Shown here: positions 8,567 to 23,132 of the stretch, piece after piece
Layout of the letters: the number at the start of each line of letters is the position of its first letter
Numbering within the stretch: the stretch's first letter is position 1
Assembly: GCA_947503925.1 (NCBI GenBank)
Contig: CANNFQ010000001.1
Coordinates: forward strand, 744,001 to 808,000
Direction: 5' to 3'
DNA: 64,000 nt
Source: an uncultured Paracoccaceae bacterium
GTDB lineage: Bacteria > Pseudomonadota > Alphaproteobacteria > Rhodobacterales > Rhodobacteraceae
Notes under the pieces: generated by a model
The model's input: only the letters and a program-made list of their open reading frames with translations
What the model was told of the DNA's origin: nothing
Database searches by the model: none
Program-made: the position numbers and the translations under genes

Positions 8567-11302
8567 GTGAACGACACTCCGGAAACCCCTGAAAACGAAG
8601 AAGAAATGCCGCCCATGCGCCCTGCGTATGATGGCCCTTCGGTAACGATCGAACACGAGCTGAAGACCAGCTATCTCGACTACGCCATGAGCGTCATCGT
8701 CAGCCGTGCAATACCTGATTTGCGCGACGGTCTGAAACCGGTTCACCGGCGCATCATCTATTCGATGTATGAAAAGGGCATCACTGCGGACAAATCCTAC
8801 CGCAAATCTGCGAAATCTGTGGGCGATGTGATGGGGTCCTACCACCCGCATGGTGACAGTGCGATTTACGACGCATTGGTGCGGATGGCGCAAGATTTCT
8901 CCATGTCGCTGCCATTGGTTGATGGCCAGGGCAATTTTGGCTCTATGGATGGCGATGGCGCGGCCGCAATGCGCTACACCGAAAGCCGCCTTGCCAAAGT
9001 CGCGCAATACATGACCGAAGACCTGCCCAAGGACACGGTCGATTTCATGGACAACTATGACGGCAAGGAACGCGAACCCAGCGTGCTGCCATCCCGTTTT
9101 CCGAATATGCTGGTCAATGGTGCGGGCGGTATCGCAGTCGGTATGGCCACGAATATCCCGCCACATAACCTGGGCGAGGTGATTGATGCCACATTGGGGC
9201 TGATTGATGAACCCGACCTGTCATCCGAACAATTGATCACATATATCCCCGGTCCAGACTTCCCCACAGGCGGGATCATTCTTGGCCGTTCCGGTGCGCG
9301 CAAGGCCTATCTCGAAGGGCGCGGTTCGGTCATCATCCGCGCCAAGACGAAGGTCGAGGAAATCCGCAAAGACCGCTACGCCATCGTGATCGAGGAAATC
9401 CCCTATCAAGTGAACAAAGCCACGATGATCGACCGCATCGCAGAGGCCGCGCGCGACAAACGGATCGAAGGCATCGCCCATGTGCAGGACGAATCCGACC
9501 GTAACGGCGTGCGGGTCGTTGTCGAGTTGAAACGCGATGCGACGGCAGAAGTCGTGTTGAACCAGCTTTTCCGTTTCACACCGATGCAGACCAGCTTTGG
9601 TTGCAACATGCTGGCGCTAAACGGTGGCAAGCCCGAACAATTGAACCTGCGCGGTTTCCTGACAGCGTTTGTCGATTTCCGCGAAGAGGTCGTGGCCCGC
9701 CGCACCGCGTTTGAACTGCGCAAGGCACGCGAACGCGCCCATGTCCTGTGTGGTCTGGCCGTTGCGGTCACCAATATTGATGAAATCGTGGCCACGATCC
9801 GTGCCTCTGCCGATGCAGCAACCGCGCGCGAAAAACTGATGACGCGCCGATGGCCTGCCGCATCTATCCTCGAATATATCGCCTTGATTGATGATCCGAC
9901 CCATACTGCCAATGACGATGGCACGTATAACCTGTCTGAAACCCAGGCTCGTGCGATCCTTGAATTGCGTCTGCAACGTCTAACCCAGATCGGGGTGCAG
10001 GAAGTCACCGATGAATTGCAGGAACTCGCCGGGAAAATCCGCGAATACCTCGAAATTCTGGGCAGTCGCGAACGCATCATGCAGATCATCCGTGACGAAC
10101 TGCATGAGGTGAAAGGCCTGTTCGCCGTCCCGCGCCGTACCGAAATCACCGACTGGTCCGGCGATATGGAAGACGAGGACCTGATCGAACAAGAGGACAT
10201 GGTCGTCACCGTCACCTCCGGCGGTTATATCAAACGGACCGCCCTCGCCGATTTCCGTGCGCAGCGGCGCGGCGGCAAGGGCCTGTCCTCCATGCAGACC
10301 AAGGAAGAGGACGTGGTCACCACCCTCTTCGTCGCCAATACGCATACGCAATTGCTGTTCTTCACCACGGACGGGATGGTGTACAAGCTGAAGACATGGC
10401 GCTTGCCGCTGGGCAACCGTACGGCCAAGGGCAAGGCGATTGTGAACATCCTGCCTATTCCGCAAGGGGTTTCTATCGCTGCCATCATGCCCGTCGACCG
10501 GCCAGAGGATGAATGGGACGACCTACAAGTTGTCTTTGCGACCTCCGCTGGAACTGTGCGCCGTAACAAGCTGTCAGACTTCACAAATGTGATGCGCAAC
10601 GGCAAGATCGCGATGAAGTTCGAAGGTGAGCATGAGGACACAATCCTGATCAACGCGCGCATCGCGTCGAACGATGATGATGTGATGCTGGTCACCGATT
10701 CCGGGCGCGCCATCCGCTTTCCGGCTACGGATGTGCGGGTATTCAACTCGCGGTCTTCCACCGGGGTGCGGGGGATCAAACTGCAAGGTAATGACAAGGT
10801 CGTGTCGATGTCGATCATCCGGCATTTCCGGGCCGAGGCCGAAGAACGTGCAGCCTACCTTAAAATGCGGCGGGCCATGGCCGGTCTGACGGATGAAGCC
10901 GAAAACGAAGATGAAGAGGCCACGCCGGGCCAGATCAGCCAGGAACGCTATGCCGAAATGTCGGCCGCCGAAAACCTGATCCTGACGATCACTGCCAAAG
11001 GATCGGGCAAACTGTCCTCCAGCCACGATTACCCGGTACGGGGACGCGGCGGCATGGGGGTCGCAGCCATGGACAAGGCGATGCGCGGCGGGCCACTGGT
11101 CACATCCTTCCCGGTCGATCTGTCAGACCAGATCATGCTGGTCACATCTACTGGACAATCGATACGTGTGCCGGTCGATGGGATTTCATTCCGGTCACGG
11201 GGCGCTGGCGGGGTGAAAGTCTTTGACACTGGCAAGGGCGAAACCGTTGTCAGCGTGGCCTGGATCGCCGATCAGGGTGATGATGCCGAAGAAGAAGGCT
11301 AA
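8567..11302 (+). CDS. gyrA: DNA gyrase subunit A
   Basis: A 911-residue type IIA topoisomerase subunit. It has the winged-helix/tower core with [10 protein letters not shown], the catalytic tyrosine in RYTE (Tyr137), the coiled-coil gate, and a C-terminal beta-pinwheel with the GyrA box QRRGGKG, which separates it from ParC. The quinolone-resistance positions are the susceptible-type Ser98 and Asp102 (Ser83 and Asp87 in E. coli numbering). It starts with GTG. It is somewhat longer than E. coli GyrA because of an acidic insert (about residues 770-790, [11 protein letters not shown]) and an acidic tail. Confidence 0.98.
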   Translation: MNDTPETPENEEEMPPMRPAYDGPSVTIEHELKTSYLDYAMSVIVSRAIPDLRDGLKPVHRRIIYSMYEKGITADKSYRKSAKSVGDVMGSYHPHGDSAIYDALVRMAQDFSMSLPLVDGQGNFGSMDGDGAAAMRYTESRLAKVAQYMTEDLPKDTVDFMDNYDGKEREPSVLPSRFPNMLVNGAGGIAVGMATNIPPHNLGEVIDATLGLIDEPDLSSEQLITYIPGPDFPTGGIILGRSGARKAYLEGRGSVIIRAKTKVEEIRKDRYAIVIEEIPYQVNKATMIDRIAEAARDKRIEGIAHVQDESDRNGVRVVVELKRDATAEVVLNQLFRFTPMQTSFGCNMLALNGGKPEQLNLRGFLTAFVDFREEVVARRTAFELRKARERAHVLCGLAVAVTNIDEIVATIRASADAATAREKLMTRRWPAASILEYIALIDDPTHTANDDGTYNLSETQARAILELRLQRLTQIGVQEVTDELQELAGKIREYLEILGSRERIMQIIRDELHEVKGLFAVPRRTEITDWSGDMEDEDLIEQEDMVVTVTSGGYIKRTALADFRAQRRGGKGLSSMQTKEEDVVTTLFVANTHTQLLFFTTDGMVYKLKTWRLPLGNRTAKGKAIVNILPIPQGVSIAAIMPVDRPEDEWDDLQVVFATSAGTVRRNKLSDFTNVMRNGKIAMKFEGEHEDTILINARIASNDDDVMLVTDSGRAIRFPATDVRVFNSRSSTGVRGIKLQGNDKVVSMSIIRHFRAEAEERAAYLKMRRAMAGLTDEAENEDEEATPGQISQERYAEMSAAENLILTITAKGSGKLSSSHDYPVRGRGGMGVAAMDKAMRGGPLVTSFPVDLSDQIMLVTSTGQSIRVPVDGISFRSRGAGGVKVFDTGKGETVVSVAWIADQGDDAEEEG

Positions 11303-11424
11303 GCAACCATAGCGCGTATTGTTGCATGAAATACACATGCGCTGGCTAGGTTGTTCGAGTGCTGCTGATTACGGTCAGAACTCCTGTTAGGGGCGAAGCA
11401 TTACTCATCCATATTGGAAAACCC

Positions 11425-12147
11425 ATGACAAACCTAACAAAGCTAGCCGCCGCTCTGGCGGTCTTCGCAGCACCCGCAGTGGCACAGCAACTGCCCGGCG
11501 CATCTGTATCAGGCAACTTCGTGCAGCTTGATGATGACAACGCAACAAAATTCAATGCTGGCGGCGAACTCAATGTTGGTGGCCGTTTTGCTGTTGGGGG
11601 CAACCTCGGCACCTATAATGGCTCGCGGCTCGACGACGGCAGCATCAACGTGACGGCACGGGGCATGTACAGGCTCTCTGCGACCTCCGCATTTGGTCTG
11701 TTTGTTGCCCGCGACACGCTTGATGGCAATGAAGCAGACTCATACGGTCTGGAATACGGTTTCAAATCCGCCAATGGCGCCTTTGACCTCTATTATGGTG
11801 TATTCGACAACGACTCAGATGTCGACGAAAGCATCGCTGGCATTTCATTTGAATTTGCTGTCGCCCGGCGCTTTTTTCTTGGTTTTGATTATGATGTGTT
11901 GACAGCAGAAAGCGGCGGCGACGGCGTGGGTATTGGCTCCGGTGCATTCACCGGGCGCTACCAGCTTGACAACGGCGCATCGATCTTTGCGGAGTTCGGC
12001 AGCGTTGCCGTGGCTGCGACAGATGGCACGACGACTGTTTCTGCGACAGAAGACGAATTTGTCGGCATCGGGTTTTCCTACGACTTCGGTCGCAATGGCG
12101 GCGCGTTGTTCTCCAACCGGTCCGTCGCCGACACAATCGGTTACTGA
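11425..12147 (+). CDS. Predicted outer-membrane beta-barrel protein
   Basis: A 240-residue protein with a clear Sec signal peptide (residues 1-19, ending AAPAVAQ). A string of short amphipathic strands rich in Gly, Asp, Tyr and Phe follows (GGRFAVGGNLGTYNG, YGLEYGFKS, FDLYYGVFD, RFFLGFDYDV, VGIGFSYDFG), as expected for a small porin-like barrel. No named family was recognised. The start MTNLTKLAAAL was chosen because it begins the signal peptide; the longer frame from 11359 has no secretion signal at its start. A rho-independent terminator follows directly. Confidence 0.65.
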   Translation: MTNLTKLAAALAVFAAPAVAQQLPGASVSGNFVQLDDDNATKFNAGGELNVGGRFAVGGNLGTYNGSRLDDGSINVTARGMYRLSATSAFGLFVARDTLDGNEADSYGLEYGFKSANGAFDLYYGVFDNDSDVDESIAGISFEFAVARRFFLGFDYDVLTAESGGDGVGIGSGAFTGRYQLDNGASIFAEFGSVAVAATDGTTTVSATEDEFVGIGFSYDFGRNGGALFSNRSVADTIGY

Positions 12148-12170
12148 TACCTGCTCGATTTATTTGATAT

Positions 12171-12200
12171 GGCCCCGGCAATCGCCGAGGCCTTTTCTTT
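12171..12200 (+). terminator. Rho-independent terminator
   Basis: GGCC-CGGC pairs with GCCG-GGCC around a short loop and is followed by TTTTCTTTT. It lies 23 bases after the stop of the barrel protein gene. Confidence 0.75.
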
Positions 12201-12227
12201 TGACCGCTTCGGTTCTACATCAGCGGT

Positions 12228-13583
12228 ATGACACAAACCCTTCATATCATCGGCGGCGGCATGGCCGGGTCAGAGGCCGCTTGGCAAGCCGCAAATGCAG
12301 GTCTGCAAGTCGTGATCCACGAAATGCGGCCCAAGGTCGAAACCTTTGCCCATCGCACTGGCAACCTTGGCGAAATGGTCTGCTCCAACTCCTTCCGTTC
12401 GGATGATCATGAACAAAACGCCGTTGGCCTGTTGCATTGGGAAATGATGCAGGCAAATGGGTTGATCATGCAGACGGCCTATAAACACCGGCTACCCGCC
12501 GGTGGCGCGCTGGCCGTGGATCGTGATCCTTTCGCCGCTAGCGTCACAGCCGCCCTGCATGCCCATCCCAACATCAGCGTTGCGGGCGAAGAAATCCGCG
12601 CCCTGCCTGATGACGGGCATTGGATCATAGCGACAGGTCCGCTGACATCCGGGCCGTTGGCCGAAGCCATCCAACAGGAAACCGGCGCCGAGGCGTTGGC
12701 GTTTTTCGACGCAATCGCACCTATCGTTTATGCCGATAGCATCAACATGGATGTGGCCTGGATGCAGTCGCGCTATGACAAAGGCGAAACCGAAGAAGAA
12801 CGCACCGCCTACCTTAACTGCCCGATGACCAAGGACCAGTATGAGGCGTTTATCGATGCCTTGCTCGCCGCCGACAACACCGTGTTCAAGGAAGGTGAAA
12901 CCGCCGGATATTTCGACGGCTGTCTGCCGATTGAGGTGATGGCCGAACGGGGCCGCGAAACATTACGCTTCGGCCCCATGAAACCGGTTGGCCTGACCAA
13001 CACACATGACCCGCAAACCAAGGCCTATGCCGTAGTTCAACTGCGGCGGGACAATGCACTTGGCACGCTTTTCAACATCGTCGGTTTCCAGACAAAGATG
13101 AAATACGGCGCCCAAAAGGCTGTTTTCAAGACGATTCCGGGGCTTGAGAATGCGGAATTCGCACGGCTTGGCGGCATCCACCGGAACACATTCATCAATT
13201 CACCCAGCCTGCTGGATGACCAGATGCGGCTGCGTTCGAAACCAAACATTCGCTTTGCCGGGCAAATCACTGGGGTTGAAGGATATGTCGAAAGCGCAGC
13301 CATGGGCCTGCTCGCCGGGCGATTGGCGGTGGCGGAACTGACCGGCAAAACCCTGCCCCCCTTCCCTACAACCACAGCCATGGGCGCGCTTGTCACCCAC
13401 ATCACAGGCGGGGCGGAAGCCAAGACATTCCAGCCGATGAACGTCAATTTCGGGCTGTTTCCGCCGGTTAAGGGGATCAAGGGCGGGCGACGAAACCGCA
13501 AGGACCGGTACAAGGCCTATACCGACCGGGCCAAGACGGATTGGCAGGCCTGGCTTGGCCAAATGGCGCTGGACGCCGCCTGA
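12228..13583 (+). CDS. trmFO: tRNA (uracil-54-C5)-methyltransferase, folate/FAD dependent
   Basis: A 451-residue GidA-related flavoprotein that methylates U54 of tRNA using methylenetetrahydrofolate. The N-terminal FAD motif is [14 protein letters not shown]. TrmFO hallmarks are [51 protein letters not shown] and the C-terminal [11 protein letters not shown]. Length and architecture are complete. It is followed after 22 bp by a methyltransferase gene on the same strand. Confidence 0.96.
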   Translation: MTQTLHIIGGGMAGSEAAWQAANAGLQVVIHEMRPKVETFAHRTGNLGEMVCSNSFRSDDHEQNAVGLLHWEMMQANGLIMQTAYKHRLPAGGALAVDRDPFAASVTAALHAHPNISVAGEEIRALPDDGHWIIATGPLTSGPLAEAIQQETGAEALAFFDAIAPIVYADSINMDVAWMQSRYDKGETEEERTAYLNCPMTKDQYEAFIDALLAADNTVFKEGETAGYFDGCLPIEVMAERGRETLRFGPMKPVGLTNTHDPQTKAYAVVQLRRDNALGTLFNIVGFQTKMKYGAQKAVFKTIPGLENAEFARLGGIHRNTFINSPSLLDDQMRLRSKPNIRFAGQITGVEGYVESAAMGLLAGRLAVAELTGKTLPPFPTTTAMGALVTHITGGAEAKTFQPMNVNFGLFPPVKGIKGGRRNRKDRYKAYTDRAKTDWQAWLGQMALDAA

Positions 13584-13605
13584 TCATTGGCGCTAGCCTC
13601 GGGCT

Positions 13606-14223
13606 ATGACTGATAAAAAAAACGTGGTGAAGCCTGATCTCTGGACCTCGCGACCGGTTGAGGAAACCATCGCAGTCTATGCCGAATGGGCCGAAACCTA
13701 TGACGCAGATATCACAGCGCGCGGCTACCATACGCCCAACCGGATCGCCCGGGCCTTGGCACCACTGATCAAACCTGACGCCGCGATCCTTGATTTCGGC
13801 TGCGGCACCGGCTTTTCCGGGCAGGTCCTGCGGCAGCATGGCTTCACACGTTTTGATGGCACGGATGTCACGGCCGAGATGCTGGAAAAAGCAACCGCAC
13901 GCGGCATCTACAACAAAACATGGCTGTCTGTTCCGGGTGAACTCAGCTTCGGGCGTGGCGCCTACAAGGCCATCACCGCCGTCGGGGTCGTCAGCCTTGG
14001 GGCGGCACCTGCTGATACGCTCGACGCGTTGATGACAAAGCTTGATAGCGGTGATCTGCTGGCCTTTTCCTATAACGACCCGACGCTGGCGGATGGGTCC
14101 TATCTGGACGCGCTGGGGCGGCAGATCGGCGCGGGACTGGCAGAGGTGGTATTCCGCGAACATGGGCCACATCTGGATGACGTTGATATGGGGTCAGACG
14201 TCATCATCCTGCGCCGCCGATGA
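13606..14223 (+). CDS. Class I SAM-dependent methyltransferase
   Basis: A 205-residue protein with SAM-binding motif I ILDFGCGTGFSG (about residues 62-73) and motif II FDGTDVTAEML. The N-terminal segment YAEWAETYDADI is common in small-molecule methyltransferases of the ubiE-like type. The acceptor cannot be inferred. The stop overlaps the ATG of gluQ (ATGA), so it probably belongs to the trmFO-gluQ transcript, which would fit a tRNA- or metabolite-modifying role only loosely. Confidence 0.8.
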   Translation: MTDKKNVVKPDLWTSRPVEETIAVYAEWAETYDADITARGYHTPNRIARALAPLIKPDAAILDFGCGTGFSGQVLRQHGFTRFDGTDVTAEMLEKATARGIYNKTWLSVPGELSFGRGAYKAITAVGVVSLGAAPADTLDALMTKLDSGDLLAFSYNDPTLADGSYLDALGRQIGAGLAEVVFREHGPHLDDVDMGSDVIILRRR

Positions 14224-15047
14224 TCACACGGTTCGCGCCGTCCCCCACGGGGCCATTGCATCTGGGGCACGCCTATTCGGCCATGCTGGCCCATGACATG
14301 GCGCGGGATGCAGGCGGCACATTCCTGCTGCGAATTGAAGATATCGACCAGACCCGCGCGCGGCCGGAATGGGAACAGAAAATCTACGACGACCTATCAT
14401 GGCTCGGCCTGTCATGGCCGACGCCGGTCCGACGTCAGTCCGAGCATTTGCCGACCTATGCTGCGACGCTTGATCAGCTATGGAATAAAGGTCTGCTGTT
14501 TCCCTGCCATTGCACCCGGCGCGATATCGAAACAGCCGCCAGCGCCCCGCAGGAAGGTGTGCCAATGGGCCCGGACGGGATGATCTATCCCGGCACTTGC
14601 AAATACCTGCCACGGTCCAAACAACGGCCTACTGGTTGCGCACTACGACTGGACATGACCAAGGTTGCACAGCAGATCAGCTATATCGAACAGGAACAAA
14701 CCCACAGCATTCCAGCCCGTTTCTTCACCGATGCGATCGGCGATGTGGTACTGGCGCGCAAGGACATGGGGACGTCCTATCACCTCTCGGTCGTGATTGA
14801 TGATGCGGCCCAGAACATCAGCCATGTAATCCGGGGGGCGGATCTGGCAGAAGCCACGCCCATCCACATCATTTTGCAAAAGATACTCAATCTGCCAGCG
14901 CCCGCCTACCATCACCACCATCTGATCAGAGACGCAAATGGCAAACGGCTGGCCAAACGGGATGACGCAAGGGCGATCTCAAAATACCGGGCAGAGGGAG
15001 CAAGCCCCAATGATATCAGGCGGATGGTGGGTCTTCCGGAAGTTTGA
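14220..15047 (+). CDS. gluQ: Glutamyl-Q tRNA(Asp) synthetase
   Basis: A 275-residue truncated glutamyl-tRNA-synthetase paralogue that attaches glutamate to queuosine at position 34 of tRNA(Asp). Visible are the class I signature in [14 protein letters not shown] (residues 4-17), the RIEDIDQTR block, zinc-type cysteines in CHCTR and YPGTC, and the KMSKS-equivalent KRLAKRD. The anticodon-binding domain of GluRS is absent, as expected. The 3' end overlaps the convergent hisI gene by 32 bp. Confidence 0.93.
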   Translation: MITRFAPSPTGPLHLGHAYSAMLAHDMARDAGGTFLLRIEDIDQTRARPEWEQKIYDDLSWLGLSWPTPVRRQSEHLPTYAATLDQLWNKGLLFPCHCTRRDIETAASAPQEGVPMGPDGMIYPGTCKYLPRSKQRPTGCALRLDMTKVAQQISYIEQEQTHSIPARFFTDAIGDVVLARKDMGTSYHLSVVIDDAAQNISHVIRGADLAEATPIHIILQKILNLPAPAYHHHHLIRDANGKRLAKRDDARAISKYRAEGASPNDIRRMVGLPEV

Positions 15048-15390
15048 CCACCTCAACCTCTTCATCGTTGCGCACGGCTGTATAAAAACAGGTGCGGCGA
15101 CCGGTATGACAAGCAGGGCCAGTTTGCTGCACCTCAACCAGCAGACAGTCGCGGTCGCAATCCAGCTTGAAATCCAAGAGTTTCTGGGTATTGCCGCTGG
15201 TTGCCCCCTTGACCCAGAACGCCTGACGGGACCGCGACCAGTAGGTCACCTGTCCGCTTTCCAATGTACGGGCCACGGCCTCTGCATTCATCCAGGCCAT
15301 CATCAACACCTCGCCTGATGCGGCATCCTGCGCAATTGCCGGGATCAGGCCCGCCTGATCATATTTCAGTGTGGCCGGGTCAAATGACAT
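15016..15390 (-). CDS. hisI: Phosphoribosyl-AMP cyclohydrolase
   Basis: A 124-residue monofunctional HisI, third step of histidine synthesis. Family blocks seen are [29 protein letters not shown] (Mg-binding aspartates and a zinc cysteine) and the two other zinc cysteines in [12 protein letters not shown]. It lies alone, away from other his genes. Confidence 0.95.
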   Translation of the reverse strand: MSFDPATLKYDQAGLIPAIAQDAASGEVLMMAWMNAEAVARTLESGQVTYWSRSRQAFWVKGATSGNTQKLLDFKLDCDRDCLLVEVQQTGPACHTGRRTCFYTAVRNDEEVEVVKLPEDPPSA

Positions 15391-15457
15391 ATCAAAAACC
15401 TTTGCAAGCGATGCGGTGCAGACTATCTAGTTCCTGATAACAGGAAGGGCAAATGCC

Positions 15458-15904
15458 ATGTCGGCCGAAACAGATATGATCAAACTCTATTCCGGGCGGA
15501 TACTGGCACTGGCGGCAGATATGCCGCGCACCAAACGGTTGGATAACGCAACAGCAACGGCCAAGAAACGTGCACCTCTCTGCGGATCAACGGTCACTGT
15601 GGACATTGTCCATGATGGGGATGTCATCACCGATTATGGGCAAGACGTGAAAGCCTGCGCATTGGGACAGGCGGCAGCGGCCGTGATCGGTGCTCAAATC
15701 GTTGGCCTGACATTTGCTCAAGTGCAGCAAGGGCGCGATGAGCTTTTTGCAATGCTGAAAACCGACGGGCCGGTGCCCGCCGCCCCGTTTGACGGGCTAG
15801 ATGTCTTGCAACCAGCCAAGGATTACAAGAACCGGCATGCGTCTATCCTGCTGGCATTCGACGCCACGCTTGAAGCATTACAAGCAACAAAAGCAACCGC
15901 ATAA
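15458..15904 (+). CDS. NifU/IscU-like iron-sulfur cluster scaffold family protein
   Basis: A 148-residue protein with the IscU-type fold pattern: PLCGSTV (Cys42), KACALGQ (Cys67) and a later KNRHASILLAF segment. In IscU three cysteines hold the nascent cluster. Only two cysteines occur in the whole protein here, so the third ligand is missing or replaced. This variant is widespread in alphaproteobacteria as 'iron-sulfur cluster assembly scaffold protein', with an unproved role. The start at 15458 has AGGAAGG nine bases upstream; an ATG 18 bases downstream is an alternative. Confidence 0.75.
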   Translation: MSAETDMIKLYSGRILALAADMPRTKRLDNATATAKKRAPLCGSTVTVDIVHDGDVITDYGQDVKACALGQAAAAVIGAQIVGLTFAQVQQGRDELFAMLKTDGPVPAAPFDGLDVLQPAKDYKNRHASILLAFDATLEALQATKATA

Positions 15905-15939
15905 AAAACCGCCGCACATCCGGGACAGGATGGCGGCGG
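15903..15939 (-). terminator. Rho-independent terminator for the minus-strand 40-residue gene
   Basis: Read on the minus strand, a 12-bp stem (CCGCCGC-ATCC against GGAT-GCGGCGG with one bulged base and a six-base loop) is followed by six Ts. The T-run is at the minus-strand 3' side, so it ends transcription from the right. It abuts the stop of the NifU-like gene. Confidence 0.7.
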
Positions 15940-15956
15940 CAGTGTCAGGCGCATAA

Positions 15957-16067
15957 CATCTGGTCCAGGCGTTCATCGGGGGGAGGCAATACCCCACGCA
16001 GGAACATCAGACAGGCAGGTCATCAGACATTGCATTCTTGGGACAGGGCAATGTGATGGACCAGATG
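15957..16067. repeat. 11-bp inverted repeat spaced by 89 bp (possible structured RNA 3' region)
   Basis: CATCTGGTCCA at 15957-15967 and its exact complement TGGACCAGATG at 16057-16067 flank an 89-bp spacer containing a repeated CATCAGACA. The region lies between the small membrane protein gene and its terminator, so it would be part of that transcript's 3' untranslated region or a small RNA released from it. No known RNA family was recognised. Confidence 0.35.
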
Positions 16068-16086
16068 CAGATAAGCGCCGGCAGGG

Positions 16087-16209
16087 TCAGATAAGGCCGG
16101 GCAAGGCCAATCCAACAAACAGCATCACCATCAGGGCAATCACACCAAGCGCGTCGATCAAAAGCGTATCGCGCGAACGGACAATAACGGATTTGATCTC
16201 TTCAGTCAT
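16087..16209 (-). CDS. 40-residue single-span membrane protein
   Basis: A short frame coding for 40 residues: a charged N-terminus (MTEEIKSVIVRSRDT), then one hydrophobic helix from about residue 16 to 39 (LIDALGVIALMVMLFVGLALPG). GAGGAG lies seven bases before the ATG and a good terminator lies beyond its stop, so it looks like a real small gene. It lies downstream of recG in the same direction, but with a 100-bp AT-rich gap likely to hold its own promoter. Function unknown. Confidence 0.65.
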   Translation of the reverse strand: MTEEIKSVIVRSRDTLLIDALGVIALMVMLFVGLALPGLI

Positions 16210-16309
16210 GATGTGCTCCTCGTGTTCTGTTGCCACTTTGTTCTCATATCGTTAACCTCATGTAAAGAACTTTTTAAGAACATTTGTGAACATAGTGTGT
16301 GTTAATGCG

Positions 16310-20562
<4,253 letters not shown>

Positions 20563-20661
20563 TCAAACGGATAAATGCTTGATCCAATTCTTAGGCAGCG
20601 TGGCTTGCCGCGTCCAGTGGCGTCAGGACAAGTTCCGTGAGCAGCGCGGCCTTGGTACTGG

Positions 20662-21375
20662 TTACGCGCCAACCGCAATCTTTTCAGGTGCAACAACAGG
20701 TTCTGGGTCACGCAACACATAACCCCGGCCCCAGACCGTTTCGATATAGTTTTCGCCATCCGTTGCTTCGCTAAGTTTTTTGCGCAGCTTGCAGATGAAG
20801 ACATCGATGATCTTGAGTTCCGGCTCGTCCATGCCACCGTAAAGATGGTTCAGGAACATTTCCTTGGTCAATGTCGTGCCTTTGCGCAGGCTCAGAAGTT
20901 CCAGCATCTGGTATTCCTTGCCGGTCAGATGCACGGTGCTGCCACCCACATCAACCGTCTTGGCATCCAGATTGACGGACACGCGGCCCGTCTTGATGAT
21001 CGACTGCGCATGACCTTTGGAACGGCGGATAATTGCATGGATACGCGCCACGAGTTCTTCGCGGTGGAAGGGTTTTGTCAGATAGTCATCTGCGCCAAAA
21101 CCAAAGCCTTTTAGCTTGCTTTCTGTCCCATCGTCCCCCGAGAGGATCAATATAGGCGTATCAATACGGCTCAGGCGCAATTGGCGTAACACCTCATGGC
21201 CATTCATGTCCGGCAGGTTCAGATCCAACAATATCAGATCGTAATCGTATAATTTTGCAAGATCGATCCCCTCTTCCCCCAGATCCGTCGCATAGACGTT
21301 CAGGTTGGCATGGGTCAGCATCAGTTCAATGCTTTTCGATGTTGTTGGGTCGTCTTCAACCAGCAAGACACGCAT
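20662..21375 (-). CDS. ctrA: Cell-cycle/motility response regulator CtrA
   Basis: A 237-residue OmpR-family regulator with receiver aspartate Asp51 ([13 protein letters not shown]) and a C-terminal winged helix with the CtrA-typical [42 protein letters not shown]. In Rhodobacterales CtrA is non-essential and controls flagella, gene transfer agents and quorum-linked traits. A GGAG site lies before the ATG. The adjacent sciP gene upstream is the same arrangement as in related genomes. Confidence 0.97.
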   Translation of the reverse strand: MRVLLVEDDPTTSKSIELMLTHANLNVYATDLGEEGIDLAKLYDYDLILLDLNLPDMNGHEVLRQLRLSRIDTPILILSGDDGTESKLKGFGFGADDYLTKPFHREELVARIHAIIRRSKGHAQSIIKTGRVSVNLDAKTVDVGGSTVHLTGKEYQMLELLSLRKGTTLTKEMFLNHLYGGMDEPELKIIDVFICKLRKKLSEATDGENYIETVWGRGYVLRDPEPVVAPEKIAVGA

Positions 21376-21404
21376 CCGAGTTCTCCGCTCTCTCTTCTGT
21401 GTCG

Positions 21405-21428
21405 TTAACCTAAACGGTTAAAGGTTAA
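21405..21428 (-). promoter_or_regulatory. TTAA cluster in the ctrA promoter region
   Basis: Three TTAA half-sites (21405, 21418 and 21425) lie 30-53 bp before the ctrA start, inside GTTAACC and GGTTAA contexts. Spacings are nine and three bases, not the seven of a full CtrA box. Autoregulation is known for ctrA in Caulobacter; here the spacing makes it only a candidate. Confidence 0.25.
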
Positions 21429-21466
21429 TCACCCGTTACCATACCCGTACATCATTGCATTTCTAC

Positions 21467-21745
21467 CTAGGGTTGTCGATAGCGTTGTAAGGCAGTTGCC
21501 TTCAACGCAGCCTCGCCATGCTGATAGACGGCCATCTCCCACTCCGTGAACTCGTCATCTGACAGGCTATACCGCTCAAGCGCCTCTTTTCGCTGGATTA
21601 AACCAGCCGCAACGGCACGGACAACGGCCGCCTTGCGTGACGCAACCCATCGTCTTGTGTCAGGACTGGGCAGGTCCGCCCGTGTCATGACACTTCCGTT
21701 CGGCAGCGTCACAGAACGCGGCCCCTCAACTTTTCGCAAATACAT
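21467..21745 (-). CDS. sciP: SciP-type DUF1153 protein, CtrA antagonist
   Basis: A 92-residue protein of the DUF1153 family. The conserved N-terminus reads [25 protein letters not shown], and a helix-turn-helix region reads [35 protein letters not shown]. In Caulobacter SciP binds CtrA and blocks it from recruiting RNA polymerase. The gene directly precedes ctrA on the same strand (91-bp gap), supporting the assignment. AAAGGGG lies before the ATG. Confidence 0.9.
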   Translation of the reverse strand: MYLRKVEGPRSVTLPNGSVMTRADLPSPDTRRWVASRKAAVVRAVAAGLIQRKEALERYSLSDDEFTEWEMAVYQHGEAALKATALQRYRQP

Positions 21746-21877
21746 AGTACACCCCTTTCGTCGTACTCCCGGGGATACTTATCTGCCGCAGGACTTAACG
21801 AGAGGTATAACTGCCCCTTGAGAGTAGTTAGGATTTTCCTATATTTCTGTAACAAATTGCATGATCTGGAAAACCTG

Positions 21878-23017
21878 ATGTCCCTCGATATGCCGCTCAA
21901 TTCGCTCGGCTTTGCCAAATCGCCTGCCGAAACACGGGTCGTCGTTGCCATGTCCGGCGGGGTCGATAGTTCGGTCGTGGCCGCAAAACTGGCCGAGGAA
22001 GGCTATGATGTGGTTGGCGTCACCCTGCAGCTTTACGACCACGGGGCAGCGCTTGCCAAAAAAGGGGCGTGCTGTGCGGGCCGCGATATCCATGATGCGC
22101 GCCGCGTGGCCGAGGAAATGGGTTTTCCGCATTACGTGCTGGATTACGAAAACACCTTCCGCGAAGCGGTCATTGATGAATTCGCAGACAGCTATTTGGG
22201 CGGGGCCACGCCCGTGCCGTGCATTCGCTGCAATGAACGAGTGAAGTTCAAGGATCTTTTGGAAACGGCAAAGGATCTGGATGCCGATTGTATGGCAACC
22301 GGGCATTACATCCAACGCAAGATGGGTGCAGCAGGGGCAGAACTGCATTCCGCCGCCGACCCGGGCAAAGATCAAAGCTATTTCCTGTTCTCAACCACAC
22401 AAGAACAGCTGGACTACCTGCGTTTCCCATTGGGGCATCACGCCTCAAAGGATGAAACGCGCGCGCTCGCCGCGAAATACGGGCTGAGCGTGGCCGACAA
22501 ACCCGATAGTCAGGATATCTGCTTTGTGCCTAACGGGGACTATGCCGCCGTGATCGAAAAACTGCGCCCCGGCGCCGCTGAACCCGGTGATATTGTGGAT
22601 ACGGACGGCAACATTCTTGGCAAGCATAGGGGCGTGATCCACTACACAATCGGGCAGCGCCGGGGTCTTGGGATTGGTGGGCTGGCGGATCCGCTTTATG
22701 TGGTGAAACTGGATGTCGGTGCCAAGCAAGTTATTGTAGGAACAAAAGAATTACTGGCCACGCGACAGGTGCCCGTGCGCGAGATCAACTGGATCGGCGG
22801 CGGCAACCTGATGGATATGGCCGAACGGGAAATCGCGGTGCGGGTACGCTCGACCCGGCCACCAACCGACGCAATCCTGCGCCCGATCTCTGCCACAGAG
22901 GCAGAGGTTGAACTGGTCGCTGCAGAACAAGGCATCTCGCCCGGTCAAGCCTGCGTATTTTACGATCCTGACAGCACGCGCATTCTGGGCGGCGGCTGGA
23001 TCTGGCGGGGCTACTGA
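21878..23017 (+). CDS. mnmA: tRNA-specific 2-thiouridylase
   Basis: A 379-residue enzyme adding sulfur to U34 of tRNA Lys/Glu/Gln. It has the PP-loop ATP site [11 protein letters not shown], the catalytic cysteines in PVPCIRCNE and DSQDICFV, and family blocks ATGHYIQ and DQSYFLF. The ATG at 21878 ([11 protein letters not shown]) is preferred. An upstream in-frame ATG at 21818 would add a hydrophobic, non-family N-terminus. It is divergent from sciP. Confidence 0.95.
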   Translation: MSLDMPLNSLGFAKSPAETRVVVAMSGGVDSSVVAAKLAEEGYDVVGVTLQLYDHGAALAKKGACCAGRDIHDARRVAEEMGFPHYVLDYENTFREAVIDEFADSYLGGATPVPCIRCNERVKFKDLLETAKDLDADCMATGHYIQRKMGAAGAELHSAADPGKDQSYFLFSTTQEQLDYLRFPLGHHASKDETRALAAKYGLSVADKPDSQDICFVPNGDYAAVIEKLRPGAAEPGDIVDTDGNILGKHRGVIHYTIGQRRGLGIGGLADPLYVVKLDVGAKQVIVGTKELLATRQVPVREINWIGGGNLMDMAEREIAVRVRSTRPPTDAILRPISATEAEVELVAAEQGISPGQACVFYDPDSTRILGGGWIWRGY

Positions 23018-23132
23018 AACATTTCAGGGCCCAAAATAACATGGCAATGACATCTCTGTGTGGGGGCTAGCGTCAGGGCAATCGCAAACAGCATATTGCG
23101 ACGCAGACACAGACCCCGCCAAGGAGCCTATG

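Noticed and set aside
9406..10215. Long open frame (269 codons) opposite gyrA
   Set aside because: Ser/Arg-rich shadow of the gyrA codon pattern. gyrA is unambiguous, and no ribosome-binding site or family signal is present.
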